A stretch of 64,000 bases of DNA, taken from Algibacter sp. L3A6. Its GTDB lineage: Bacteria > Bacteroidota > Bacteroidia > Flavobacteriales > Flavobacteriaceae. The notes under the pieces are model-generated. The model made no database searches. It was not told where the DNA came from and was given only the letters and a program-made list of their open reading frames with translations. Positions 24,999 to 33,911 of this stretch are shown one piece after another. Where the stretch lies: NCBI RefSeq assembly GCF_009796825.1, contig NZ_CP047030.1, forward strand, positions 3,098,501 to 3,162,500, given 5' to 3'. Positions within the stretch are counted from its first letter, which is position 1; every line of letters starts with the position of its first letter. A program made the position numbers and the translations under genes.

Positions 24999-26486
24999 TT
25001 AGTGCGCTGCTGTATTTTGTGTAGTTTCTGTTTTGTAAAGGTCTACAGGCACATCATTCTCTTGTGATTTTCCAGAGGTTGTTCTACCATTTTCAACAAT
25101 ATGTTTTAATTTTTTTATCAATTTAGCAACAACTCTTGGATGCTTTTTGTAAACATTAGTTGTTTCTTCAGCATCGGTTTTCATGTTATACAATTGAATT
25201 TCCGGCAAGTTTTCTTTTCTAGCTTTATTATCCGTTGGGTTAGACCAACCACCAGAACCCGGCGTTAATTCTAATTTCCATTTTTTATTTCTGATAGAAA
25301 ATTTACCATGTATAGAATGATGAACTACTAAGTTATAATCCGTTTTTGCCTTTTTGTTTTTCAACATTGGTAGAATGCTATACGAATCTACACCAGCATT
25401 ATCATCCATACTTAAACCTGCAATTTCAGCACAAGTGGCCATTAAACTCGTTTGACAAATGAGTTTATCGTTTATAGAGTTAGCTTCAATATGTTCTGGC
25501 CATTTCACCATAAAAGGAATGCGGTGTCCACCTTCCCAAATATCAGATTTGTAACCTCTAAAATCAGCACTTGGATAATGTCCGAATTCATTTTCTAACT
25601 TGCCAACTTTTGCGACAGGGTAGGAGCAACCGTTATCACTCGTGAAGAATACTAAAGTATTATCTTCAATGCCATTTGCTTTTAAAGCTTCAAGTACACG
25701 ACCTACAACATCATCGGTTTCCATAACAAAATCAGCATAATCGCCCATACCACTTTTACCTTGCCAAGCTTTAGAAGGCACAACAGGACTATGTGGCGAG
25801 TTTAATGCCAAATACATAAAAAATGGTGTATCGTTTTTAGATTCCTTAGCGATATAATCTTCAGCATGATCGCCTAAAAATTGTAACATTTTAACAGGTT
25901 CCATTTTATCAACAACCTTATCGTCTTTTATAATCGTTTTCATAACTCGAGAGTGGTGAAAGCCAATATAAGAGTCAAAACCACGAGAAACTGGTCCGTT
26001 TGGTACCGTAGAACCAATAGCTGGGCCAATTACTTTTTTACCATCGTAAACTTCAACTGGTTTTCCTTCATCATCAACAAACTTAAACCCAAGATGCCAT
26101 TTACCTATAGCAGCTGTTTTATAACCCGCATCTTTAAGCATTTTCGGTACTGTCATTTGGTCTTCTGCAATTAAAGGTTCTAATTCTTCACCTCCAGCTA
26201 AAACACCTTGTTGCAATCTAGAACGCCACGAGTAACGTCCTGTTAAAATAGCGTAACGCGATGGCGTACATACAGCAGAAGCGGAGTGCGCATCGGTAAA
26301 CGTCATAGATTCTTTTGAAAAGGCATCTATTTTTGGTGTTAGTATTTTACCTTTTTCAGGATTTAAAACTTGTACATCGCCATAGCCTAAATCGTCACAA
26401 ATGATGTAAACAATATTTGGTTTTTTTTGAGCTGAAGCTGAAGCAACAACGAACATAAAAAGAGCTACTAATTTTGATATTTTCAT
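24999..26486 (-). CDS. S1-family sulfatase, periplasmic
   Basis: 495 residues. Signal peptide MKISKLVALFMFVVASASAQ, no lipobox Cys. Calcium ligands Asp31-Asp32 (IICDDLGYGDV). Maturation motif CTPSR (Cys73) in AVCTPSRYAILTGRYSW. IGKWHLGFKF at about 126-135 and FTSDNGCSYP in the second half complete the family pattern. The SRGFDSYIGFHHSR segment and the long YSWRSRLQQGVL loop recall the arylsulfatase A-like branch. It is placed 4 bp from the GH20 gene before it, so co-transcribed. Removal of sulfate from HexNAc or hexose next to the GH20 step is a reasonable inference. Confidence 0.92.
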   Translation of the reverse strand: MKISKLVALFMFVVASASAQKKPNIVYIICDDLGYGDVQVLNPEKGKILTPKIDAFSKESMTFTDAHSASAVCTPSRYAILTGRYSWRSRLQQGVLAGGEELEPLIAEDQMTVPKMLKDAGYKTAAIGKWHLGFKFVDDEGKPVEVYDGKKVIGPAIGSTVPNGPVSRGFDSYIGFHHSRVMKTIIKDDKVVDKMEPVKMLQFLGDHAEDYIAKESKNDTPFFMYLALNSPHSPVVPSKAWQGKSGMGDYADFVMETDDVVGRVLEALKANGIEDNTLVFFTSDNGCSYPVAKVGKLENEFGHYPSADFRGYKSDIWEGGHRIPFMVKWPEHIEANSINDKLICQTSLMATCAEIAGLSMDDNAGVDSYSILPMLKNKKAKTDYNLVVHHSIHGKFSIRNKKWKLELTPGSGGWSNPTDNKARKENLPEIQLYNMKTDAEETTNVYKKHPRVVAKLIKKLKHIVENGRTTSGKSQENDVPVDLYKTETTQNTAAH

Positions 26487-26490
26487 GATT

Positions 26491-28383
26491 TTATTTTAAT
26501 CGTATTTCTGTTATTTCACCTAGTAATTCGCCAGCTTCGTTAAATAAACCAGCTTTTAAAAGTGTTTTAGGTTTTGTTTTAAAATCGCCTTTATACTTAA
26601 TCGCGTTTATTGTTGGATCGCTACCATCAAGCGTGTAATAGATAGAAAAACCAACGGTTTCTGTTTTCAAAAACACAATAGCTTCTGTATTTAATTGATC
26701 GATAGCAAAAGCAGGATATACAGTAAACATGCTATTTGCATAATTGACTTTGTCTCTTTCTAAACGTTCAAAATGATCACTTTTTAATGCATTTTGAAAA
26801 CGTTCCCAGTTTTTTACTTTTGGATTGCTCCAAGACACCTCGGCACTTGCTAAGGTTCTTGGGTAAAGCATGTATTCAAAATGTTCTTCGGTTGGTGTAA
26901 ATTCGGCCCATAAACAAGTTTGGTTTCCTAATACACGGCTCGCTTCTTCCGCAGTTAATTCATCAGGAATAGGTTCATGATTATAAACTACAGATAGTGG
27001 TAATACTGAATTTGGTCCTTCTGGCTCCATAAATGTAGGGCCTTGAACACGACTGATGTATGAGTGTAAATACGACGTCATAATGGTTGGGTAGCCTTCA
27101 CGTGGTGCTTGTAACTCCGGTGTATGCATGCCTCTTCTCCAAGCCATAATAGTAGCACCTTTCGCTCCTTTACCGCTTAAAATTTCATCCCAACCAATCA
27201 TTAGTTTATTTTGGGCGGTTACTATTTTATTTACTTTTTGAATAAAATGACTTTGTAATTCTTCCTCATCGGCAAGATTGTGGTCTGTCATTACTTTTTG
27301 GCAATGCGGACATTTTTTCCAATTGGTTTTATTGCATTCATCTCCACCAATATGGATGTATTTTGAAGGAAATAACTCGGCTACTTCCTTAATAACATCT
27401 TCTAAAAAAGCATAGGTAGTTTCTTTTCCTGCACAAACGGCGTTATCGGGCGCTTTTCCACCAGTGGCTAATTCAAAATTAGCATCAGTTTCACCGTCAA
27501 AACAAAACAATTCTGGATACGATGCCACTAAAGCTTTACTGTGTCCAGGAACATCAATTTCTGGTATTACTTCTATATTCCTAGCCGATGCATAAGCAAT
27601 CACTTCTTTAATATCTTCTTGAGTATAAAAACCACCAACGGTTTTAGGTTCATCTGCCGTAGCAGGCTCACGAGACCACCAAGCAATACCTGTTCTGTCG
27701 GCACGCCAAGCTCCTTTTTGAGTTAGGTTTGGATATTTTTTAATTTCAATTCTCCAACCTTGATCGTCAGTTAAATGCCAATGAAATTTGTTTATTTTAT
27801 ATGAAGCTAATACATCAAGTTGTTTCAAAATAAAAGCTTTAGTTTGAAAATGACGAGAAACATCGAACAACACACCACGCCAATGGAATCTTGGGTTGTC
27901 GGTAATAGTCATACTTGGTATTGCTGTTGATCCGTTTGAACCGGCAGGAATAGCCTGTCTTAAGGTTTGGAAACCATTAAATAAGCCTGCATAATCGGTT
28001 GCTTTTACAGTAATTTTAGAAGCATTTACCTCTAAAATATAACCTTCGGCTTCTATAGATGCGTTTTTTGCTTTTTCAAAAACAATAACGTTTTTAGACG
28101 CTGAGGTTCTTCCTGTGTTTACAGTAAGCGATAAACCGGTGTCATTTGTAAGTGTCGATGACACGATAGGCGCTAAAGTTTTGGTGAATTTCTTCGGAAT
28201 AAAAACTTGCGTGTTTTCATCTAATTTAAATCCGCCTGAAGCGTATACAACAGATTCTGGTTGTGGAATAAAAGTATTCTGAACATCTTGAGCATAAATA
28301 TTTACTGAAAACATGAGACATACTAAAAATAATGCTACTGTTTTTGCGCCGTAAATATTTGTTTTATATGAAGTGTTTATCAT
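26491..28383 (-). CDS. GH20 beta-N-acetylhexosaminidase
   Basis: 630 residues with a signal peptide ending NIYAQ. The N-terminal GH20b domain spans about 38-160. The catalytic TIM barrel begins at GVLFDVSRHFQ and includes HWHLTDDQGWRIEIKKYP. The catalytic pair Asp348-Glu349 lies in HIGGDEC, followed by an unusual Cys-rich NKTNWKKCPHCQ, also seen in the second GH20 at 51,647. The C-terminal 100 residues form a small chitobiase-type C domain (YYTLDGSDPT). It would release terminal GlcNAc or GalNAc by substrate-assisted catalysis in the periplasm. It follows the GH30 gene by 8 bp. Confidence 0.94.
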   Translation of the reverse strand: MINTSYKTNIYGAKTVALFLVCLMFSVNIYAQDVQNTFIPQPESVVYASGGFKLDENTQVFIPKKFTKTLAPIVSSTLTNDTGLSLTVNTGRTSASKNVIVFEKAKNASIEAEGYILEVNASKITVKATDYAGLFNGFQTLRQAIPAGSNGSTAIPSMTITDNPRFHWRGVLFDVSRHFQTKAFILKQLDVLASYKINKFHWHLTDDQGWRIEIKKYPNLTQKGAWRADRTGIAWWSREPATADEPKTVGGFYTQEDIKEVIAYASARNIEVIPEIDVPGHSKALVASYPELFCFDGETDANFELATGGKAPDNAVCAGKETTYAFLEDVIKEVAELFPSKYIHIGGDECNKTNWKKCPHCQKVMTDHNLADEEELQSHFIQKVNKIVTAQNKLMIGWDEILSGKGAKGATIMAWRRGMHTPELQAPREGYPTIMTSYLHSYISRVQGPTFMEPEGPNSVLPLSVVYNHEPIPDELTAEEASRVLGNQTCLWAEFTPTEEHFEYMLYPRTLASAEVSWSNPKVKNWERFQNALKSDHFERLERDKVNYANSMFTVYPAFAIDQLNTEAIVFLKTETVGFSIYYTLDGSDPTINAIKYKGDFKTKPKTLLKAGLFNEAGELLGEITEIRLK

Positions 28384-28391
28384 GTGTTATT

Positions 28392-29831
28392 CTAATTTAA
28401 ACTTACAGCAAGCGTGTTAAAAGATTTTCCGTCTAGGGCTACTTTTACAATTTCGTTATTGATGTTTAATGCTAATTCTTGCGCTTCCGAAGTATTGTTG
28501 TAAGCCAAAACAGTTACCTCATTATTGGCTTTGTTATAAAAAGCAAGTGCGTTATTAGTATCTCCAGAGGCTGCTAATTTTACCGAACCTGGCGCTACAA
28601 AAGCACTTAAATGTTTCATTAAATAAAACTCAGGGTTGTATTTTATGGCTTTGGTTTTACTATCAATAGAAATCATAGAGTTCTGTTTCCATCCCCATTG
28701 ACTTTTTCCTGTTTCATCTAAAACCATATTCCAATACATGTATGAGTTGGCACCGTTTTCAAAGTAATGTTTCATTAAATTGAAGGTGTATTCTGCGGCT
28801 TTCCAATCGTTAGAACCGTCTCCACATTCTGTTTCAGTTTGCATTAATTGCATGTCTGGATATTTAGCATGCACAGCTTCAATAGCACCTTTGCCAGCCC
28901 ACTGAAAACCAATACCTTTTACATAATCTTCTGCGTTTTTGTATTCTACAATATCTGAAACACGCTCTATTTGAGGACGTTCAACAGTTCCTAACCAAAT
29001 TTCTGTGTCTAATTTTTCAGACTTAAATTTTGGACCTAAATAATCTGCTATAAAAATCCCTAAATCTTCGGGTTTCCATACGCATGATGGAAAATTTTGT
29101 GCCGAGTTATATTCATTCTGAACATGTACAGCACTAATATCAATCCCCTCTTCGGCGTAAGCCTGAACAAACTTTGAAAAATATAAAGCGTAGGCTTCAA
29201 AATATGCTGGTTCTGTTATAAAACGTGAAACCAATTCTTCTGTAGAACTCCATTCTTCTGGTAAATCATTAAATTCAGGATTATATTTACACGCATAATG
29301 TTTGCTATGTTTCATCCAAGATGGTGGGCACCATGGTGAAGCCCAAACAGCCACATCTGGATTTATTTTTTGGGCTTCCTTAATGTATGGAATTAAACGT
29401 TTTTTATCACGATCGATAGAAAAGTTTTTCATTGCGAAATCGCCTTCCGTTTCATTATGGCTATACCAATCTACAGCATAGTCATTAGCACCAATAGGCA
29501 TTCTACATAAACTAAATTTACAACCTTCAGCCTGACTAAATAAATCGTTTAGAATTTGTTGTTTTTCTTCTGGTGTAACCATGCCTAAAGCATCCCAACC
29601 TAACTCATTAAAACAACCTCCAAAACCAGTTATTTCTTGTTCTTGTTTATTAGTATCAATAGAAATTAAGATATCGGCAATTTCTTTATTTATAATAAGT
29701 TCATATTTTTTTTCTGTCCAAACACTATTTTCAGTACTGCTTACCCATGATACAGCTAAACTTTTTTCTTCCTCTTTACAAGCTGAAAAAGCAATTAACC
29801 CTAATACCAGTATACCTTTAAATATTTTCAT
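28392..29831 (-). CDS. GH30 family beta-glycosidase lipoprotein
   Basis: 479 residues with a lipoprotein signal ending AFSAC (Cys18). Matches GH30 from ITGFGGCFNELGWDAL through FSLCRMPIGANDYAVDWY and ASPWCPPSWMK. The acid/base is Glu240 in VQNEYNS, and the nucleophile is within QTETECGDG (Glu333 or Glu335). A C-terminal beta-sandwich (FVAPGSVKLAASGD onward) completes the family layout. GH30 members act on beta-glucosyl, beta-1,6-glucan, beta-xylosyl or beta-fucosyl linkages. The specificity here is unknown and is unusual for an N-glycan locus. It is spaced 7 bp from the GH3 gene. Confidence 0.9.
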   Translation of the reverse strand: MKIFKGILVLGLIAFSACKEEEKSLAVSWVSSTENSVWTEKKYELIINKEIADILISIDTNKQEQEITGFGGCFNELGWDALGMVTPEEKQQILNDLFSQAEGCKFSLCRMPIGANDYAVDWYSHNETEGDFAMKNFSIDRDKKRLIPYIKEAQKINPDVAVWASPWCPPSWMKHSKHYACKYNPEFNDLPEEWSSTEELVSRFITEPAYFEAYALYFSKFVQAYAEEGIDISAVHVQNEYNSAQNFPSCVWKPEDLGIFIADYLGPKFKSEKLDTEIWLGTVERPQIERVSDIVEYKNAEDYVKGIGFQWAGKGAIEAVHAKYPDMQLMQTETECGDGSNDWKAAEYTFNLMKHYFENGANSYMYWNMVLDETGKSQWGWKQNSMISIDSKTKAIKYNPEFYLMKHLSAFVAPGSVKLAASGDTNNALAFYNKANNEVTVLAYNNTSEAQELALNINNEIVKVALDGKSFNTLAVSLN

Positions 29832-29838
29832 TCCTATC

Positions 29839-32520
29839 TTATTTAACCGTTAAAATTTTTCTTAACTTAATATCTTTTGATGATGCACCAATCATGATTC
29901 TAAAATCACCAGCTTCAACTAATCGTTTTAAATCTTTATCCAACATCGAAAGTTCATCAGGACCTAGTTCAAAAGTTACTTTTTGAGTTTCACCTGCTTT
30001 TAATGCTATACGCGTAAAACCTTTTAATTCTTTTATTGGTCTTGATACTGATGCTAATTCATCTCTAATATATAGCTGCACAACTTCTTCTCCATCAATT
30101 GCTCCAACATTTTTAATATCGCAAGTAATTTTCACGCTTTCATCTGGATTGATGTTATTTTTACTGAATTCTATATTGGAATATTCAAAAGCCGTATAGC
30201 TTAATCCATAACCAAATGGGAATAAAGGTTGCCCAGTAAGGTTATGGTAATTATCTCCTCTACCTGTTGGTTTGTTGTTGTAATATAGTGGACATTGAGC
30301 CTCATCTACCGGGAAAGTAATTGGTAAACGTCCTGCAGGATTTTCATCTCCAAAAAGGATATCGGCAAAACCGTTTCCGCCATTTTCACCAGAATACCAT
30401 GCCATTAAAACACCATCGACATCATTAATCCAGTTAGACATTGTTATAGCGCTACCACCAACTAAAACAACAACTGTTGGTTTTCCTGTTTTAGCAACGG
30501 CTTTAATTAAAGCTTCTTGATGACCAGGTAAAGCTAATAACGCACGATCTTGAAATTCACCTTCGTGAATACCGGCAACCACTACAGCAACATCACTTTG
30601 TTCTGCAGCTGCAACAGCATCGGCAATTTGTTGTTCCCATTCATTTTGAATTTCGGCATCCCAAATTAATTTGAATTTTGCATTTCCTGCTGCTTCAAAA
30701 AACTCAATTTTAATGTCGTATGTTTTTCCTTCTTCAAAAGAGAAAGGTTTTAAAATACTGTTATACGATTGTTTTTGCCAGTTATCAATAATTAATTTAC
30801 CATCTAAATACATGCGGTACCCATCGTTACCTTCAATTCCAATATTAAAAACACCTGTTTTTGGCGCTTTTAGTTTTCCTGTCCATCGTACCGAAAACCA
30901 GTCGTAAGCTAAATCTTCATGTGGTGAAAATAAGGTCCATCCAAACTTAATTTGCTTATCAACACGTTCTACTTTAGGTTGGCCGCTTAATTTAATATTA
31001 TCAAAATAATCACCTTTTAAACCTGGAACTTGTTTACCATCTTTGGTTGTTGATAAGTAAGAAGAGGCTATTGCGTTATAATTTTCTTCAGCTAAAGCTA
31101 CACCAGGCGCATAGATAATATTGTCTTTTCCTATCTTGTCTGATACACCTTGATACATAGAAATAAGATTATTTCCAGGACCACTATAACCACCTAATCG
31201 CACGGTTTTTACATCGTGCCCAATAAGTGCCATTTTTTTAACCGATTTATCAATTGGTAAAGCTTCATTTTCGTTTTTTAATAAAACCATTGCTTTAGAG
31301 GCTGCTTTTCTGGCCAATTCACTGTGTGTTTTATGTCCGTTCCAAATTGCTGCTTCTTTAGCATCTACGTATGGATTTTCAAATAAACCTAATTCGAATT
31401 TTGCTTTTAGAATACGGCTAACTGCTTCGTCAATGGCTTTAATATCGACCATACCATTTTGGTAAGCTTCCCAAAATAAAGGGTAGTGGTTGTAGTTAGT
31501 TTGAAACATAACATCTAAACCAGCTTCTACAGCATCTTCGGTAGCTTCGGCATAATTTGCTGCTGTAAAGTGCAATACATTAGCACCACCTGTAGCTCCA
31601 GCATCAGAAATTACAAAGCCATCAAAACCCCATTCTTCTTTCAGTTTAGTACGCAATAACCACTCGTTAGACGTACATGGTGTACCGTTTAAGGAGTTGT
31701 AAGACGTCATCACAGAACGTGCACCTACTTTTTGAAAAACGGCTTTAAAAGCAGGAAAATAAATTTCCTCTAAAATACGTTCGTTATAACTAATTGGGTA
31801 ACTATCACGACCACCTGCGCCTACATTAGCAACAAAGTGTTTTGGTGTGGTTATTACACCTTCTTTCTCGAATTCTCCAAGATAAGAAAGTGCCATTTGC
31901 GTTGTTAAATATGGATCTTCACCATAAGTTTCTTCGGTACGTCCCCAACGTACATCGCGTGCTATGTTTAATACTGGCGATAATATTTGACGAATTCCTC
32001 TTGTTTTGGTTTCCTTTGTAATGGCACCGGCTACTTCGCCAACTAAGTTTGTATCCCAAGTTGCCGCTAATGCAATGGCTTGTGGATACATGGTGGCTCC
32101 ATCGCGAGCTAAACCGTGAAGCGCTTCGTTAAACGGAATGATAGGAATTCCTAAACGAGTTTCTTCTAAGAAAAACTTTTGAAGTTCGTTAATTTCGTTA
32201 GCCATATTGGCTGCAGTTCCCGTAGAACCATAGTCCATAATTTGCTCGGCGGCATTATCATTTAATCCTTTTGAAGAAATTTGAAAACCAAAAATACCGT
32301 GTTTCAATTTGTCTTTTCCAATCTTTAAATCGCCTGGAATCATAAACATTTGCCAGAATTTTTCTTCTAAAGTCATTCTGCCTAATAAGTCGCTTACGCG
32401 TTCTTCAACAGGTAACTTCGGGTTTTTATAAGGCGGATCTTTCTTGTTAGAAAAGGCGAAAGCACTGATGATGAGTGCAAGAACACTGACTATTTTTAGG
32501 GTATGGAGAATCTTTTTCAA
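29839..32520 (-). CDS. GH3 beta-glycosidase with an inserted PA14 domain
   Basis: 893 residues, with a signal peptide (LKIVSVLALIISAFAFS). The N-terminal TIM barrel carries KHFVAN and the nucleophile Asp306 in GFVISDAGA. The second alpha/beta domain follows. A PA14-type module is inserted at about 490-610 (FGWTLFSPHEDLAYDWFSV, then WTGKLKAPKTGVFNIGIEGN and DGYRMYLDGKLII). A fibronectin-III-like domain ends the protein (EEVVQLYIRDELASVSRP). Specificity is not readable. A beta-xylosidase or beta-glucosidase is the default, and removal of core beta-1,2-xylose from plant- or invertebrate-type N-glycans is one possibility. The downstream GH30 gene follows by 7 bp. Confidence 0.92.
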   Translation of the reverse strand: MKKILHTLKIVSVLALIISAFAFSNKKDPPYKNPKLPVEERVSDLLGRMTLEEKFWQMFMIPGDLKIGKDKLKHGIFGFQISSKGLNDNAAEQIMDYGSTGTAANMANEINELQKFFLEETRLGIPIIPFNEALHGLARDGATMYPQAIALAATWDTNLVGEVAGAITKETKTRGIRQILSPVLNIARDVRWGRTEETYGEDPYLTTQMALSYLGEFEKEGVITTPKHFVANVGAGGRDSYPISYNERILEEIYFPAFKAVFQKVGARSVMTSYNSLNGTPCTSNEWLLRTKLKEEWGFDGFVISDAGATGGANVLHFTAANYAEATEDAVEAGLDVMFQTNYNHYPLFWEAYQNGMVDIKAIDEAVSRILKAKFELGLFENPYVDAKEAAIWNGHKTHSELARKAASKAMVLLKNENEALPIDKSVKKMALIGHDVKTVRLGGYSGPGNNLISMYQGVSDKIGKDNIIYAPGVALAEENYNAIASSYLSTTKDGKQVPGLKGDYFDNIKLSGQPKVERVDKQIKFGWTLFSPHEDLAYDWFSVRWTGKLKAPKTGVFNIGIEGNDGYRMYLDGKLIIDNWQKQSYNSILKPFSFEEGKTYDIKIEFFEAAGNAKFKLIWDAEIQNEWEQQIADAVAAAEQSDVAVVVAGIHEGEFQDRALLALPGHQEALIKAVAKTGKPTVVVLVGGSAITMSNWINDVDGVLMAWYSGENGGNGFADILFGDENPAGRLPITFPVDEAQCPLYYNNKPTGRGDNYHNLTGQPLFPFGYGLSYTAFEYSNIEFSKNNINPDESVKITCDIKNVGAIDGEEVVQLYIRDELASVSRPIKELKGFTRIALKAGETQKVTFELGPDELSMLDKDLKRLVEAGDFRIMIGASSKDIKLRKILTVK

Positions 32521-32532
32521 ACTGCTATTATT

Positions 32533-33903
32533 TTAATTATATTGATGTTGATTTGCTTTTAGGTCGGCATCGAATTCGGTGATCATTTTCTGTAACTTCT
32601 TTACGATTTTAGGGTTTGCCGCTGCTACATTTTCACTTTCGGAAATATCGTTTTTAAGGTTATAGAGCGCTACATAATCTTGTGTAATACGTAGTTTCCA
32701 ATCGCCTTTTCTAACGGCTTCTAAGGTAGAATCTTTGTAATAAAAGAAACCATCTTTTCTATGTGGCGACTTCGCTTTTTCATTTCCTGAAAGTAGGGAC
32801 CACATATTTTTACCGTCTATTTCTTGTTTAGGCAATTCTGCATTGGTTAAATAGGCTAGGGTTGGTAAAATATCTATAGTAGAAGCTAATTTATCGGTAA
32901 CCACACCTGCTTTAATTTTACCTGGCCATTGTGCAATCATAGGTACTCGAAATCCACCCTCAAAAGTTTGATTCTTGTGTCCCCTTAGAGGCAAGGCACT
33001 ACCACCTTGATCTCCTTTTGATGTCCAAGGACCATTATCTGAAGTGAAAATCACTAACGTATTTTCATCAATACCTTGTTCTTTTAATGTTTTTAAAACT
33101 TCACCAACACTCCAGTCGATCTCTTCAATAGTATCGCCGTATAATCCTCTTGCACTTTTACCTTCAAAATCTGGTGAGGCATATAATGGGACATGTGGCA
33201 TGGAATGAGCCAAGTATAAAAAGAAAGGTTCATTTTGATTTTCTTTTATAAAATTAATGGCTTCTTTTGTGTAACGCTTAGTAACAGTAGATTGATCTAC
33301 AGGATATTCAATAACTTCATCTTGTTTCATTAACGGGACTCTTTTTCCTCTCCATTTTTTCTCTCGCAAGCTATCTATAGTCATACCTTCTCTAAACACA
33401 ATATTTTTAGAAACCTTAGACTTTGGATTTACCGACATATCATTACTAAACGGAATACCGTAATACCTATCAAAGCCTTGTGAAGTAGGTAAATATTGTT
33501 GTTGGTCTCCCAGATGCCATTTACCAATGCATGCTGTATTGTAGCCTTTTGTTTTCAGCATATCAGCAATAGTTAATTCTTGATTGTTTAAACCTCCAGG
33601 TAGATTTGGCCAAAGTACTTTAGGTACGCCAACCCGTGGAGGGTAAGAACCCGTTAACAAAGCTGCTCTTGATGGCGAGCATACTGATGAAGCAGCATAG
33701 AAATCGGTAAATTTTATACCATTTGCCGCCATATTATCTAAGTTGGGTGTTTTTATTAATGGGGAACCAAAAACACCAACATCTTGATAACCTTGATCGT
33801 CTGTAAAGACGATAATGACGTTAGGTTTCTCAATTGTTTTTTGTGCTGAAAGCGCTCCTGTACAACTTAAAAAAACGGTGAGAATGCTGATTACGAATTT
33901 CAT
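32533..33903 (-). CDS. S1-family sulfatase, periplasmic
   Basis: 456 residues. Signal peptide MKFVISILTVFLSCTGALSA. VFTDDQGYQDVG gives the metal ligands (Asp35-Asp36). The maturation motif is CSPSR (Cys75) in SSVCSPSRAALLTGSYPPRV. Also visible are CIGKWHLGDQ, then FLYLAHSMPHVPLYAS, and TSDNGPWTSKGDQGGSALPL, a combination common in arylsulfatase A and N-acetylgalactosamine-6-sulfatase-like branches. It is probably soluble in the periplasm. It is located 8 bp after GH95 and 12 bp before GH3. The substrate is inferred from context only. Confidence 0.92.
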   Translation of the reverse strand: MKFVISILTVFLSCTGALSAQKTIEKPNVIIVFTDDQGYQDVGVFGSPLIKTPNLDNMAANGIKFTDFYAASSVCSPSRAALLTGSYPPRVGVPKVLWPNLPGGLNNQELTIADMLKTKGYNTACIGKWHLGDQQQYLPTSQGFDRYYGIPFSNDMSVNPKSKVSKNIVFREGMTIDSLREKKWRGKRVPLMKQDEVIEYPVDQSTVTKRYTKEAINFIKENQNEPFFLYLAHSMPHVPLYASPDFEGKSARGLYGDTIEEIDWSVGEVLKTLKEQGIDENTLVIFTSDNGPWTSKGDQGGSALPLRGHKNQTFEGGFRVPMIAQWPGKIKAGVVTDKLASTIDILPTLAYLTNAELPKQEIDGKNMWSLLSGNEKAKSPHRKDGFFYYKDSTLEAVRKGDWKLRITQDYVALYNLKNDISESENVAAANPKIVKKLQKMITEFDADLKANQHQYN

Positions 33904-33911
33904 ATTCTGAA

